In this document: in pieces, positions 5,970 through 12,071 of the stretch
Numbering within the stretch: position 1 is the first letter of the stretch
How the letters are laid out: every line of letters starts with the position of its first letter
Assembly: GCA_027075825.1 (NCBI GenBank)
Contig: JALSZZ010000150.1
Location: forward strand, 1-12,071
Length of the DNA stretch: 12,071 nt
Source of the DNA: Mariprofundaceae bacterium
GTDB lineage: Bacteria; Pseudomonadota; Zetaproteobacteria; Mariprofundales; Mariprofundaceae
Direction of reading: 5' to 3'
Made by a program: the position numbers and the translations under genes
Notes under the pieces: model-generated
Seen by the model: only the letters and a program-made list of their open reading frames with translations
What the model was told of the DNA's origin: nothing
The model's database searches: none

Positions 5970-7091
5970 GTGTTGACCGCTAACGTACTCGATAGCTGGC
6001 GGGCGATTGATCGTCCGTTGCTACTGCTGCTGGCATTGCTGGCTGCAGTCGGCCTGACAACGCTTTATTCGGCTGTACATCTTGGTGATCTTCATATCTG
6101 GTATCGCCAGATCATGTACTGGTGCGCTGGCATCGCGGCCTTTTTGTTCATGAGCCTCGTGCCCTTGCGTATGCTTGGCCTGCTGGCCTGGCCGGTGTTT
6201 CTGGTGGCGCTGCTGGCACTGGCGCTGGTGCCTGTGATTGGTGAAGTTAAAATGGGGGCCAGACGCTGGCTGGATCTTGGCATCGTTCATCTGCAACCGT
6301 CGGAAATCATCAAATGGGCGTTGATGCTGGTGCTGGCACACTGGCTGGCCAATCGCGAGGCATCAGACTGGAAAACCATTCTCGTGGCCGTGCTGTTGGC
6401 AGGCATACCGGCTGGCCTGATCGTTATCCAGCCGGATCTTGGCACCACGCTGGTATTGCTGATGGCTGCTGCTGCGGTGCTGATGGCCGGTGGTTTTCCC
6501 TGGCGTTATTTCTTCAGTCTGCTGGCCATGTTGCCAGCGGCTGGCTGGTATTTATGGCAACACATGCATGATTACCAACAGAAACGGGTGTTAATGTTTC
6601 TTGACCCACAGTCAGACCCGCTGGGCGCTGGTTACCATGTGATTCAATCCATGATTTCCATTGGCTCCGGTGGCCTGTTGGGCAAAGGTTATTTGCATGG
6701 CACGCAGGCCCGGCTGCACTTTTTACCGGAACAGCACACGGATTTTATTTTTTCCGTACTGGCGGAGGAATTTGGTATGTTTGGCGTTTGTGTGCTGTTG
6801 TTGCTGTTCGGGCTGTTGATTTTTCGCATTCTGCATATTGCTTCGCTGGCTTTCAGTCGTTTTGCCTCGCTGTTATGCATTGGTATTGTCAGTGTTCTTA
6901 CACTGTACATCTTTGTGAATATTGGTATGGTTTCCGGCATGTTACCTGTTGTTGGTGTACCCTTGCCTTTCGTCAGCTATGGCGGCTCGGCGCTGGTGAG
7001 CATGCTCGCCATGCTCGGTATCATTGCCCGCGTTAGCATTGAATCACGCCAGCAGTTGCCCTGGCAACGCGGTGGCAGCGCGCTATTGTGA
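5970..7091 (+). CDS. rodA: Peptidoglycan glycosyltransferase RodA (SEDS family)
   Basis: A 373-residue polytopic inner-membrane protein with about ten hydrophobic segments. It polymerises lipid II into glycan strands in the elongasome, normally paired with PBP2. SEDS hallmarks are ARRWLDLGIVHLQPSE (97-112, with Glu112), VIQPDLGTTLV (152-162, with Asp156, the family's key acidic residue), and HFLPEQHTDFIFSVLAEEFG (about 240-259, with Asp248). The VPLPFVSYGGS loop lies near the C terminus. RodA rather than FtsW is favoured by its position outside the dcw cluster and by sequence style. It starts at GTG 5970, or TTG 5973, only 3 bp after queA. No pbp2 (mrdA) adjoins it, although mrdA-mrdB pairs are common. 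Its stop overlaps the next gene by GTGA. Confidence 0.93.
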   Translation: MLTANVLDSWRAIDRPLLLLLALLAAVGLTTLYSAVHLGDLHIWYRQIMYWCAGIAAFLFMSLVPLRMLGLLAWPVFLVALLALALVPVIGEVKMGARRWLDLGIVHLQPSEIIKWALMLVLAHWLANREASDWKTILVAVLLAGIPAGLIVIQPDLGTTLVLLMAAAAVLMAGGFPWRYFFSLLAMLPAAGWYLWQHMHDYQQKRVLMFLDPQSDPLGAGYHVIQSMISIGSGGLLGKGYLHGTQARLHFLPEQHTDFIFSVLAEEFGMFGVCVLLLLFGLLIFRILHIASLAFSRFASLLCIGIVSVLTLYIFVNIGMVSGMLPVVGVPLPFVSYGGSALVSMLAMLGIIARVSIESRQQLPWQRGGSALL

Positions 7092-7903
7092 GTGACTGGC
7101 TGAGTCATGAAGCAAGCTGGCGGCTGTTGCCGTTTGCGCTTGTTTTTTTGCTGATGGCAGCGCTGGAATACCGTTATCCCCGCCGCAAACTGGATCAGTC
7201 CCGCCGCGAGCGCTGGTGGGGCAATCTTTCGCTGGTGGTGCTGAACACGCTGTTGGCGCGGCTGTTGTTTGCTTTGCTCGGTACCAGCACGGTGACCCTG
7301 GCTTTTTATGCGCAGGATCAGGGGCTGGGCTTGCTGACGCTGTTGCAGCTTTCGCCACCTCTGAGCCTGCTATGCGGCGTGCTCCTGCTTGATCTGGCCA
7401 TTTACTGGCAACACCGCCTGTTTCATCAGGTGCCCTGGCTGTGGCGCTTGCACCAGGTGCATCATGCTGACCGCAATCTCGACGTTTCCAGCGGACTGCG
7501 CTTTCACCCCCTGGAAATTCTGCTGTCGCTGCTCATTAAAATGACGCTGATTGTTGCGCTGGGCGTGCCGCCGCTGGCGGTGCTGATGTTTGAAGTGCTG
7601 CTGAATGGCATGGCCATGTTTAATCATGCGAATGTATATATTCCCCCGTGGCTTGATCGCCCTTTACGCTGGCTGGTGATAACCCCCGATGCCCATCGCA
7701 TTCATCATTCCGTGGTAATCGACGAAACCAACAGTAACTACGGTTTCAACCTCAGCGCCTGGGATCGCCTGTTTGGCAGCTATCGAAATGATCCGGCAGC
7801 AGGCCAGATCAATGTGACCATTGGTCTGCCGCAATGGCAAGATGCCGCGACAGCGCAATTAGGCTGGATGCTGCGCCTGCCCTTTCGTCGCCGCACACAT
7901 TAG
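7088..7903 (+). CDS. Fatty acid hydroxylase / sterol desaturase family membrane protein
   Basis: The 271-residue product is a membrane-bound di-iron oxygenase of the fatty acid hydroxylase superfamily. It carries the histidine signature HRLFH (109-113), HQVHH (122-126), His140 in RFHP, His180 in FNHANVY, and HRIHH (203-207). Hydrophobic segments at roughly 13-25, 47-66, 82-106 and 141-177 suit an integral membrane enzyme whose histidine face lies in the cytoplasm. Family members hydroxylate or desaturate fatty acyl, sterol or alkylglycerol chains; the substrate here cannot be told. It starts with GTG in a GTGA overlap with rodA, so it is probably translated with it. Co-transcription with rodA suggests, but does not prove, a role in envelope lipids. 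Confidence 0.88.
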   Translation: MSDWLSHEASWRLLPFALVFLLMAALEYRYPRRKLDQSRRERWWGNLSLVVLNTLLARLLFALLGTSTVTLAFYAQDQGLGLLTLLQLSPPLSLLCGVLLLDLAIYWQHRLFHQVPWLWRLHQVHHADRNLDVSSGLRFHPLEILLSLLIKMTLIVALGVPPLAVLMFEVLLNGMAMFNHANVYIPPWLDRPLRWLVITPDAHRIHHSVVIDETNSNYGFNLSAWDRLFGSYRNDPAAGQINVTIGLPQWQDAATAQLGWMLRLPFRRRTH

Positions 7904-7933
7904 TCTCCCGGCGTGTGGAGAAGATGACCAATC

Positions 7934-7954
7934 GCGCGCAACAGTCGCGCTTTT
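7934..7954 (+). terminator. Possible intrinsic terminator
   Basis: GCGCG (7934-7938) and CGCGC (7946-7950) form a short GC-rich stem with a 7-nt loop, followed directly by TTTT. It lies 31 bp after the hydroxylase stop. The stem and T-run are short. A second hairpin follows (CGGCA-TCCG-TGCCG, 7966-7979) without a T-run. Confidence 0.4.
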
Positions 7955-8106
7955 AGCCGTGCTTTCGGCATCCGTGCCGTAGTGACAAGCTTCTGAAGCG
8001 CCTGATGATGGTATCGGTGATCTGCTGGCGCTATTGTTGATTTCAGCAGCGATCGCAGAATAAAAAGCGCTAATCCTGAATGTTAGCCCATTATGTTAAA
8101 GCAACA

Positions 8107-8119
8107 CCTTAATTTAAGG
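8107..8119. promoter_or_regulatory. 13-bp perfect palindrome in the mraZ control region
   Basis: CCTTAA and TTAAGG flank one central T. It ends 5 bp before the upstream MraZ-box pair and about 40 bp before a TATAAT, a typical place for an activator or repressor. The cognate regulator is unknown. Confidence 0.4.
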
Positions 8120-8124
8120 AGTCT

Positions 8125-8139
8125 CCCCACCTTTACCCA
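8125..8139 (-). promoter_or_regulatory. MraZ operator, upstream inverted pair
   Basis: On the minus strand this reads TGGGT-AAAGG-TGGGG. That is two TGGGN repeats with a 5-nt spacer, the known MraZ recognition pattern. The pair overlaps where the -35 element of the TATAAT promoter (8158-8163) would lie, so binding here should interfere with initiation. Confidence 0.6.
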
Positions 8140-8157
8140 CGATGTCTTTTTTCTGCT

Positions 8158-8163
8158 TATAAT
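8158..8163 (+). promoter_or_regulatory. Candidate -10 element (P1) of mraZ
   Basis: TATAAT is a perfect sigma-70 -10 hexamer about 115 bp before mraZ. No good -35 lies 16-18 bp upstream, where the MraZ box falls. It may depend on an activator or be a weak promoter. Confidence 0.5.
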
Positions 8164-8186
8164 CGTTACATATAGCGGATAATTGT

Positions 8187-8216
8187 TTGACAGATGACAC
8201 GCTGTTTGCAGCATTA
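8187..8216 (+). promoter_or_regulatory. Candidate second promoter (P2) of mraZ
   Basis: TTGACA (8187-8192) is a perfect -35 hexamer. Eighteen bases on is GCATTA (8211-8216), a weak -10. The downstream MraZ box pair begins about 10 bp further on, over the expected start site. Confidence 0.4.
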
Positions 8217-8226
8217 GGGGCGTGAG

Positions 8227-8241
8227 TGGGTAAACGTGGGT
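8227..8241 (+). promoter_or_regulatory. MraZ operator, downstream direct pair
   Basis: TGGGT-AAACG-TGGGT has two TGGGN repeats with a 5-nt spacer. It ends 35 bp before the mraZ ATG, matching the location and form of MraZ autoregulatory sites in E. coli. E. coli has three repeats; only two are clear here. Confidence 0.75.
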
Positions 8242-8276
8242 GACACGTAGCTTTTTCATCAAGGGGTCCTTCATCG

Positions 8277-8723
8277 ATGTTTCTGGGTGGTTATGCCAAT
8301 TCCATGGATGAAAAGGGCCGGGTGAATATCCCCGCCGATTATCGCGATGTTCTGCGTAACCAGCATGGCGATTGCCGCCTGATTATTACCCGCGACCTGC
8401 TGGATGATTGCCTGCGCGCTTATCCTGTCGCTGAATGGCGGAACTGGCTTGCCAGGCTGGAGAAGCTGCCTGGCAGTAACCGTACCGTTCGTCGTATTCA
8501 CCGCCGCATCGTCAGTTCTGCTGCCTTTCTTGAGCCGGATAAACAGGGACGTGTACTGATCCCGGCGCATCTTCGCCAGATAGCACAATTACGCAAAGCC
8601 GTGCATTTTGCCGGTACCAATCAAACATTTGAAATCTGGGACAGCGAGCTGTGGCAGAAGGAAACCGAGCTTGTCGATGCAGAAGATTTTGATCCGGCCA
8701 TGCTGGATGAGTTCGGCCTGTGA
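8277..8723 (+). CDS. mraZ: Transcriptional regulator MraZ
   Basis: A 148-residue protein with two SpoVT-AbrB-like swapped-hairpin domains, each with the family motif: DEKGRVNIP (11-19) and DKQGRVLIP (about 88-96). MraZ forms ring-shaped oligomers, binds TGGGN repeats upstream of its own gene and represses the dcw operon. Such repeats are present upstream (8227-8241, and inverted at 8125-8139). The start MFLGGYANSMD is canonical, with AAGGGG 10 nt before the ATG. It is the first gene of the dcw cluster and overlaps rsmH by GTGA. Confidence 0.96.
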   Translation: MFLGGYANSMDEKGRVNIPADYRDVLRNQHGDCRLIITRDLLDDCLRAYPVAEWRNWLARLEKLPGSNRTVRRIHRRIVSSAAFLEPDKQGRVLIPAHLRQIAQLRKAVHFAGTNQTFEIWDSELWQKETELVDAEDFDPAMLDEFGL

Positions 8724-9670
8724 CTGCCTGTGCCGAACATATCCCGGTGCTTGCCGGGGATTATATCCGTCTGCTTTGCCATAATCCTGATGGTCGCTAC
8801 ATCGACGCGACGTTTGGCCGTGGCGGGCATACCCGGCTGTTACTGGCCGCGCTTTCAGAGAAGGGGCGGGTGCTGGCGCTGGATCGCGACCCACAGGCGG
8901 TGGAAGCAGCGCAATCGCTGATGGCGGATGATCCGCGTTTGCAGGTCGTACACGCGCCGTTTTCAGATCTGGAAACGGTGGCCAGTGCGCATGGCTGGCG
9001 CGATGTCGATGGTATTGGCTTTGATCTGGGCGTATCCTCACCTCAGCTGGATCAGGCCGGACGTGGTTTTTCTTTTTCCCGTTCCGGGCCACTGGATATG
9101 CGCATGAATCCTGAGCAGGGGCAACCGCTATGGCAGCGCCTGCAACGTTGCCGTGAAAAAGAACTGGTGAAGATTCTGCACGATTATGGCAACGAGCGTT
9201 TTGCCGGACGCATTGCCCGGCGCATCATGGAGGCGGTGGCTGCGCAACAACTGCATACCACGGCAGATCTGGAAAATATCTGTTTTCACGCTGTTCCTGC
9301 CAGCCATCGCCATGGCAATACGCATCCGGCTACCCGTACATTCCAGGCCCTGCGCATCTGGATTAACGAAGAATACCAGCAGCTTCATGATGGACTTCAG
9401 GCTGCCATGCGCATCCTGCGACCTGGCGGTCATCTGGTGGTGATTTCCTTTCATTCCGGCGAAGACCGGCGCGTACGGGATCTGATTGAAAATGAAGTTC
9501 ACCCCTGCCGCTGTCCTGCTCATCTGCCGTGTGTGTGTGGCAAGATGCCCGCCATGCAATGGCTGCAAAAAAAGCCGCTGCGTGCCGGTGAAGCAGAGTT
9601 GGCTGCCAATCCGCGCAGTCGTTCGGCTTTGTTGCGTGCCGCATTATGCTGCCGGGAGAGCGTGACATGA
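8720..9670 (+). CDS. rsmH: 16S rRNA (cytosine(1402)-N4)-methyltransferase RsmH
   Basis: This 316-residue SAM-dependent enzyme methylates N4 of C1402 in the ribosomal P site. It has HIPVL (7-11) at the N terminus, the SAM-binding loop DATFGRGGH (29-37) and ALDRDP (53-58). GVSSPQLD (104-111), GRGFSF (114-119) and DMRMN (126-130) follow. The late segment includes TRTFQALRI, VVISFHSGEDR and the cysteine-rich CRCPAHLPCVCGK usual in the family. The start is GTG inside the mraZ stop (GTGA). The stop overlaps the ftsL ATG (ATGA). It is the second gene of the dcw operon. Confidence 0.96.
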   Translation: MTACAEHIPVLAGDYIRLLCHNPDGRYIDATFGRGGHTRLLLAALSEKGRVLALDRDPQAVEAAQSLMADDPRLQVVHAPFSDLETVASAHGWRDVDGIGFDLGVSSPQLDQAGRGFSFSRSGPLDMRMNPEQGQPLWQRLQRCREKELVKILHDYGNERFAGRIARRIMEAVAAQQLHTTADLENICFHAVPASHRHGNTHPATRTFQALRIWINEEYQQLHDGLQAAMRILRPGGHLVVISFHSGEDRRVRDLIENEVHPCRCPAHLPCVCGKMPAMQWLQKKPLRAGEAELAANPRSRSALLRAALCCRESVT

Positions 9671-9948
9671 AACGCCTGAATATGCTGTTGCTGTTGCTGT
9701 GCGCCCTGTTTGGTACGGCGCAGATATGGATGTCGTATCTGCGCAACAGCAATGCCCGCGCCCTGCATGATACGCATACCTCGATCATGTCCCTGAAGAA
9801 TGAAATCAAGGAACTTGAGGTCGAAGAAGGCAGCTTAATACGGCCAGAGCGTTTGCGACGGGTGGCGCATGAAACCCTGGGTATGCGCAGTCCGAAACCG
9901 TCGCAGTTTATTCATCTTGCGCTGCCGCAACCGGGAGACAAGCCGTGA
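9667..9948 (+). CDS. ftsL: Cell division protein FtsL
   Basis: A 93-residue bitopic membrane protein. It has a short N-terminal cytoplasmic tip (MKRLN), one transmembrane helix (about 6-22), then a charged heptad-like stretch (about 38-60, ending in KNEIKELEVEEGSL). The tail contains the family-typical RPERLRRVAHETLGM(R)SP. FtsL forms a complex with FtsB and FtsQ that activates FtsWI at the septum. I chose the ATG at 9667 because it overlaps the rsmH stop as ATGA and follows GGGAGAG. The in-frame ATG at 9646 would put seven polar residues ahead of the helix and overlap rsmH by 25 bp. FtsL is poorly conserved in sequence, so position between rsmH and ftsI is part of the evidence. Confidence 0.93.
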   Translation: MKRLNMLLLLLCALFGTAQIWMSYLRNSNARALHDTHTSIMSLKNEIKELEVEEGSLIRPERLRRVAHETLGMRSPKPSQFIHLALPQPGDKP

Positions 9949-11852
9949 GCCATCTGTGGAACCGGCCTGCCAACCGTTACCGGCCAGATATTGAGCGACG
10001 CACGCAGTTGCTTTCAGTTGCCGTAGCGCTGGGTTTTGTGGCTTTGCTGGTGCGGGCCATTGATTTGCACTGGTGGAAGGCTGATGAACTGGCGGAAAAA
10101 GCCCGCACGCAACAGGATCATCAATACCGTATTGAAGCAGCGCGGGGCGCTATTCTGGATCGTCAGGGGCGTATTCTGGCACGCAGCATGGAAGCACCTT
10201 CTGTTGGCGCTATCGCCCGCAAGATACCCGCTGAACGCATCGCTGAACTCGCTCAGGTGCTTGCTCTTGATGAGGCCATGCTGCGTCAGCGCATACAAAC
10301 ACATAAGGGCTTTATCTGGCTGAAACGCCAGACCACACCGGCTGTGGAAGCGCAACTTGCTGCCCTGGATATACCGGGGATTCGTATCGAAAAGGAATGG
10401 CGGCGTTATTACCCGCTGGGGCCGGAAACCGGTCATGTTCTTGGCTTTGTCGGTGTGGACAACCACGGTCTGGAAGGTGTGGAGCACAGTTTTGATCGTG
10501 TGCTGACAGGGGAGAGCGGGCTTCGCGTGATTCGTCGCGATGCGCAGGGGCGGGCATTGCCCGGCGCTTCCTGGCTGCGCCAGCCGCGTCCCGGCGAGCC
10601 ATTACAGCTTACGCTGGATGCAGGTGTGCAGAGCATTGCCTATGCAGCGCTGGCTGACGGCATTGAAAAGCATCAGGCGCAGAGCGGTTCGGTGGTGGTC
10701 ATGCAACCGAAAACCGGTGATGTGCTGGCCATGGTCAGCTGGCCCGGGTTCAACCCCAATAATTTCCATCAGTTTTCACCGGAACAGTGGCGCAACCGGG
10801 CGCTGACCGATGTTTTTGAACCAGGTTCCGTGATGAAGCCTTTTACCGTTGCCAGCGCTCTGGAGTCAGGCAAATGGCAGGCCAACAGTCGTATTTTTTG
10901 TGAGAATGGCAACTTCAAAGTCGGACGTTTTGTGATTCATGATGCTCATCCGATGGGCTGGGAAACCCTGAAGACGGTACTGGCGCATTCCAGCAATATC
11001 GGCGCTGCCAAAGTGGCATTATCGCTCGGCGCTGACCGGTTGTATGATGAACTGGTGAAATTCGGCTTTGGTCAGCGGACGGGGCTGGAAATCGAGGGTG
11101 AAGCCACCGGCATTCTGGCTGACTCGCATCGCTGGGGGCGGGTGGAAACCGCCAATATTGCCTTTGGCCAGGGCGTGGCCGTCACCACCATGCAGCTTGC
11201 GGCGGCCTTTTCTGCACTTGCCAATCACGGTGTTTATGTTGCGCCGCATCTGCTGCATGCACAGGCAAAGCCGGAGCGCCACCGTGTTTTATCAACGGAA
11301 ACCAGCGCCATTCTGGAAGACATGCTGCGCACGGCCAGTAGCCGCGAAGGGACGGGTCGACGGGCTGTGCCGCATGGCTACAGCGTGGCCGGGAAAACCG
11401 GAACAGCACAGCGCGCTGATGCACATGGCAAGTATTCGGAACATCATTATACATCAGTGTTTGCCGGCTATGTTCCCGTGGCTGATCCGCAACTGGTGAT
11501 CGTGGTGGTCATTGATGAACCCCAGGGGGTGTATTACGGTGGTCTGGTGGCAGCGCCTGTGTTTCGGCATATTGCCGAAGCGGCATTGCCTTACCTTGGT
11601 GTATTGCCTGACGATACCCCTGTTTTTCCCATGCAACCAGCCGTGGTGCAGGCTGCCATCACCAATTCCCCTGATCTTGCCTCGCGAGGTATGAATTTTA
11701 TCGGCTTATCCCTGCGTGAAGCTTATCGCCTTGCCGCCAGCAAAGGGCTGGAGTTGCACACCCATGGCCGGGGCTGGGTCACACGTCAGGATCCGATGTA
11801 TCCGGATCAGTTATCGGGGCAGCGCATGGTGGAGGTATGGTTAAATGAATGA
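9945..11852 (+). CDS. ftsI: Septal peptidoglycan transpeptidase FtsI (PBP3) with C-terminal PASTA domain
   Basis: A 635-residue class B penicillin-binding protein that crosslinks septal peptidoglycan with FtsW. It has a short cytoplasmic tail, one transmembrane segment (about 21-40), a non-catalytic pedestal (RGAILDRQGRILARS, 67-81), and a transpeptidase domain. The active-site motifs are SVMK (295-298, nucleophile Ser295), SSN (349-351) and KTGT (484-487). Residues about 582-635 (FIGLSLREAYRLAASKGLE, then GWVTRQDP...VEVWL) match a single PASTA domain, which E. coli FtsI (588 residues) lacks. The start GTG overlaps ftsL by GTGA. The stop lies within the murE start region. Confidence 0.95.
   Translation: MSHLWNRPANRYRPDIERRTQLLSVAVALGFVALLVRAIDLHWWKADELAEKARTQQDHQYRIEAARGAILDRQGRILARSMEAPSVGAIARKIPAERIAELAQVLALDEAMLRQRIQTHKGFIWLKRQTTPAVEAQLAALDIPGIRIEKEWRRYYPLGPETGHVLGFVGVDNHGLEGVEHSFDRVLTGESGLRVIRRDAQGRALPGASWLRQPRPGEPLQLTLDAGVQSIAYAALADGIEKHQAQSGSVVVMQPKTGDVLAMVSWPGFNPNNFHQFSPEQWRNRALTDVFEPGSVMKPFTVASALESGKWQANSRIFCENGNFKVGRFVIHDAHPMGWETLKTVLAHSSNIGAAKVALSLGADRLYDELVKFGFGQRTGLEIEGEATGILADSHRWGRVETANIAFGQGVAVTTMQLAAAFSALANHGVYVAPHLLHAQAKPERHRVLSTETSAILEDMLRTASSREGTGRRAVPHGYSVAGKTGTAQRADAHGKYSEHHYTSVFAGYVPVADPQLVIVVVIDEPQGVYYGGLVAAPVFRHIAEAALPYLGVLPDDTPVFPMQPAVVQAAITNSPDLASRGMNFIGLSLREAYRLAASKGLELHTHGRGWVTRQDPMYPDQLSGQRMVEVWLNE
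11831..11836 (+). promoter_or_regulatory. Ribosome binding site of murE within ftsI
   Basis: GGAGGT lies 8 nt before the ATG at 11845. It selects that start, which sits inside the last codons of ftsI. Confidence 0.75.
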
Positions 11853-12071
11853 TGTTCGCAAGGCCAGCCAGCACCTGCGCCAGATCACGCAGCGTCCGTA
11901 CCGCAGCATGGGTAAACTGTGGCCCGATGTCACGCCTGCGCTGTCACAGCGCCTTGTTCATGATATGGAAGATGACAGCCGTTATCTGCAGCCGGGTGAT
12001 GCCTGGTTGTGCCTGGTACCTGATCATCCTGAGCTTGATCGTTTTATGCAGCAGGCGGCTGATGCGGATGC
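11845..12071 (+). CDS. murE: UDP-N-acetylmuramoyl-tripeptide synthetase MurE, N-terminal part (cut by the window)
   Basis: Seventy-five complete codons are present. The translation contains DDSRYLQPGDAWLCL (about 41-55), the Mur-ligase N-terminal signature in which DSR..PGD contacts the UDP moiety. It is followed by a helix FMQQAADADA in the place of the usual F-I-x-x-A-x-x-x-G-A. Position directly after ftsI is the standard place of murE, and an 8-bp overlap with a strong GGAGGT supports the start. MurE adds the third residue (meso-diaminopimelate in most Gram-negatives) to UDP-MurNAc-L-Ala-D-Glu. The usual D-G-R/H stretch between these two elements is not evident here (PDHPELDRF). MurF has a similar N terminus, so the choice of MurE rests partly on gene order. 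Confidence 0.82.
   Translation, partial: MNDVRKASQHLRQITQRPYRSMGKLWPDVTPALSQRLVHDMEDDSRYLQPGDAWLCLVPDHPELDRFMQQAADAD

Larger units (their letters stand above)
7904..8276. other. Intergenic region upstream of the dcw cluster
   Basis: These 373 bp hold no credible gene. The left third has short GC-rich hairpins that may end the rpiA-queA-rodA transcript. The right half has the mraZ control region: a 13-bp palindrome, two inverted pairs of MraZ boxes and promoter-like hexamers. Confidence 0.8.

Noticed and set aside
8083..8274. 63-codon minus-strand frame across the mraZ control region
   Set aside because: It runs antisense through promoter elements and both MraZ-box pairs, has no family resemblance, and its composition looks non-coding.

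Overview
The window looks like chromosomal DNA of a proteobacterium (Pseudomonadota) of moderate G+C. It contains the start of a division and cell-wall (dcw) cluster in the order mraZ-rsmH-ftsL-ftsI-murE, next to housekeeping genes for cofactors, tRNA modification and shape. The nadC-birA-coaX-SPOR order resembles arrangements known from gammaproteobacteria. The PASTA tail on FtsI is not found in enteric FtsI and suggests a deeper or less typical lineage, such as Acidithiobacillia or Zetaproteobacteria. I cannot settle the taxon from sequence alone.

Left part (1-3408), all on the minus strand. Read in the direction of transcription, the genes are a PilZ protein, then a 161-bp inverted-repeat-bounded element resembling a MITE, then nadC, birA, coaX and a SPOR-like membrane protein that runs off the left edge. 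The nadC-birA-coaX-SPOR genes overlap at every junction, so they probably form one operon. It combines NAD synthesis, biotin ligation and CoA synthesis with a probable envelope protein.

Centre (3409-4237), no convincing gene. This 829-bp gap divides leftward genes from rightward genes. It holds an AT-rich stretch, a perfect match to the IHF consensus, a 15-bp dyad, and a tight cluster of DnaA-box-like 9-mers, three of them in direct orientation at exactly 12-bp spacing and one inverted. With the gene polarity flip at this point, it is a credible chromosomal replication origin (oriC). This is the strongest finding in the window. To its right lie a REP-like palindrome, a single diverged end of the same repeat family as the MITE, and an 8-bp inverted repeat upstream of rpiA.

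Right part (4238-12071), all on the plus strand. The first group is rpiA, queA, rodA and a membrane fatty acid hydroxylase-type di-iron protein, tightly packed or overlapping. After a 373-bp regulatory gap comes the dcw cluster: mraZ, rsmH, ftsL, ftsI and the 5' end of murE. The gap carries two pairs of TGGGN-N5-TGGGN MraZ boxes in inverted orientation about 90 bp apart, with promoter-like elements between them, plus a separate 13-bp palindrome. This looks like an elaborate autoregulatory region for the division operon.

No tRNA, rRNA, CRISPR array, phage gene or intact transposase was seen.
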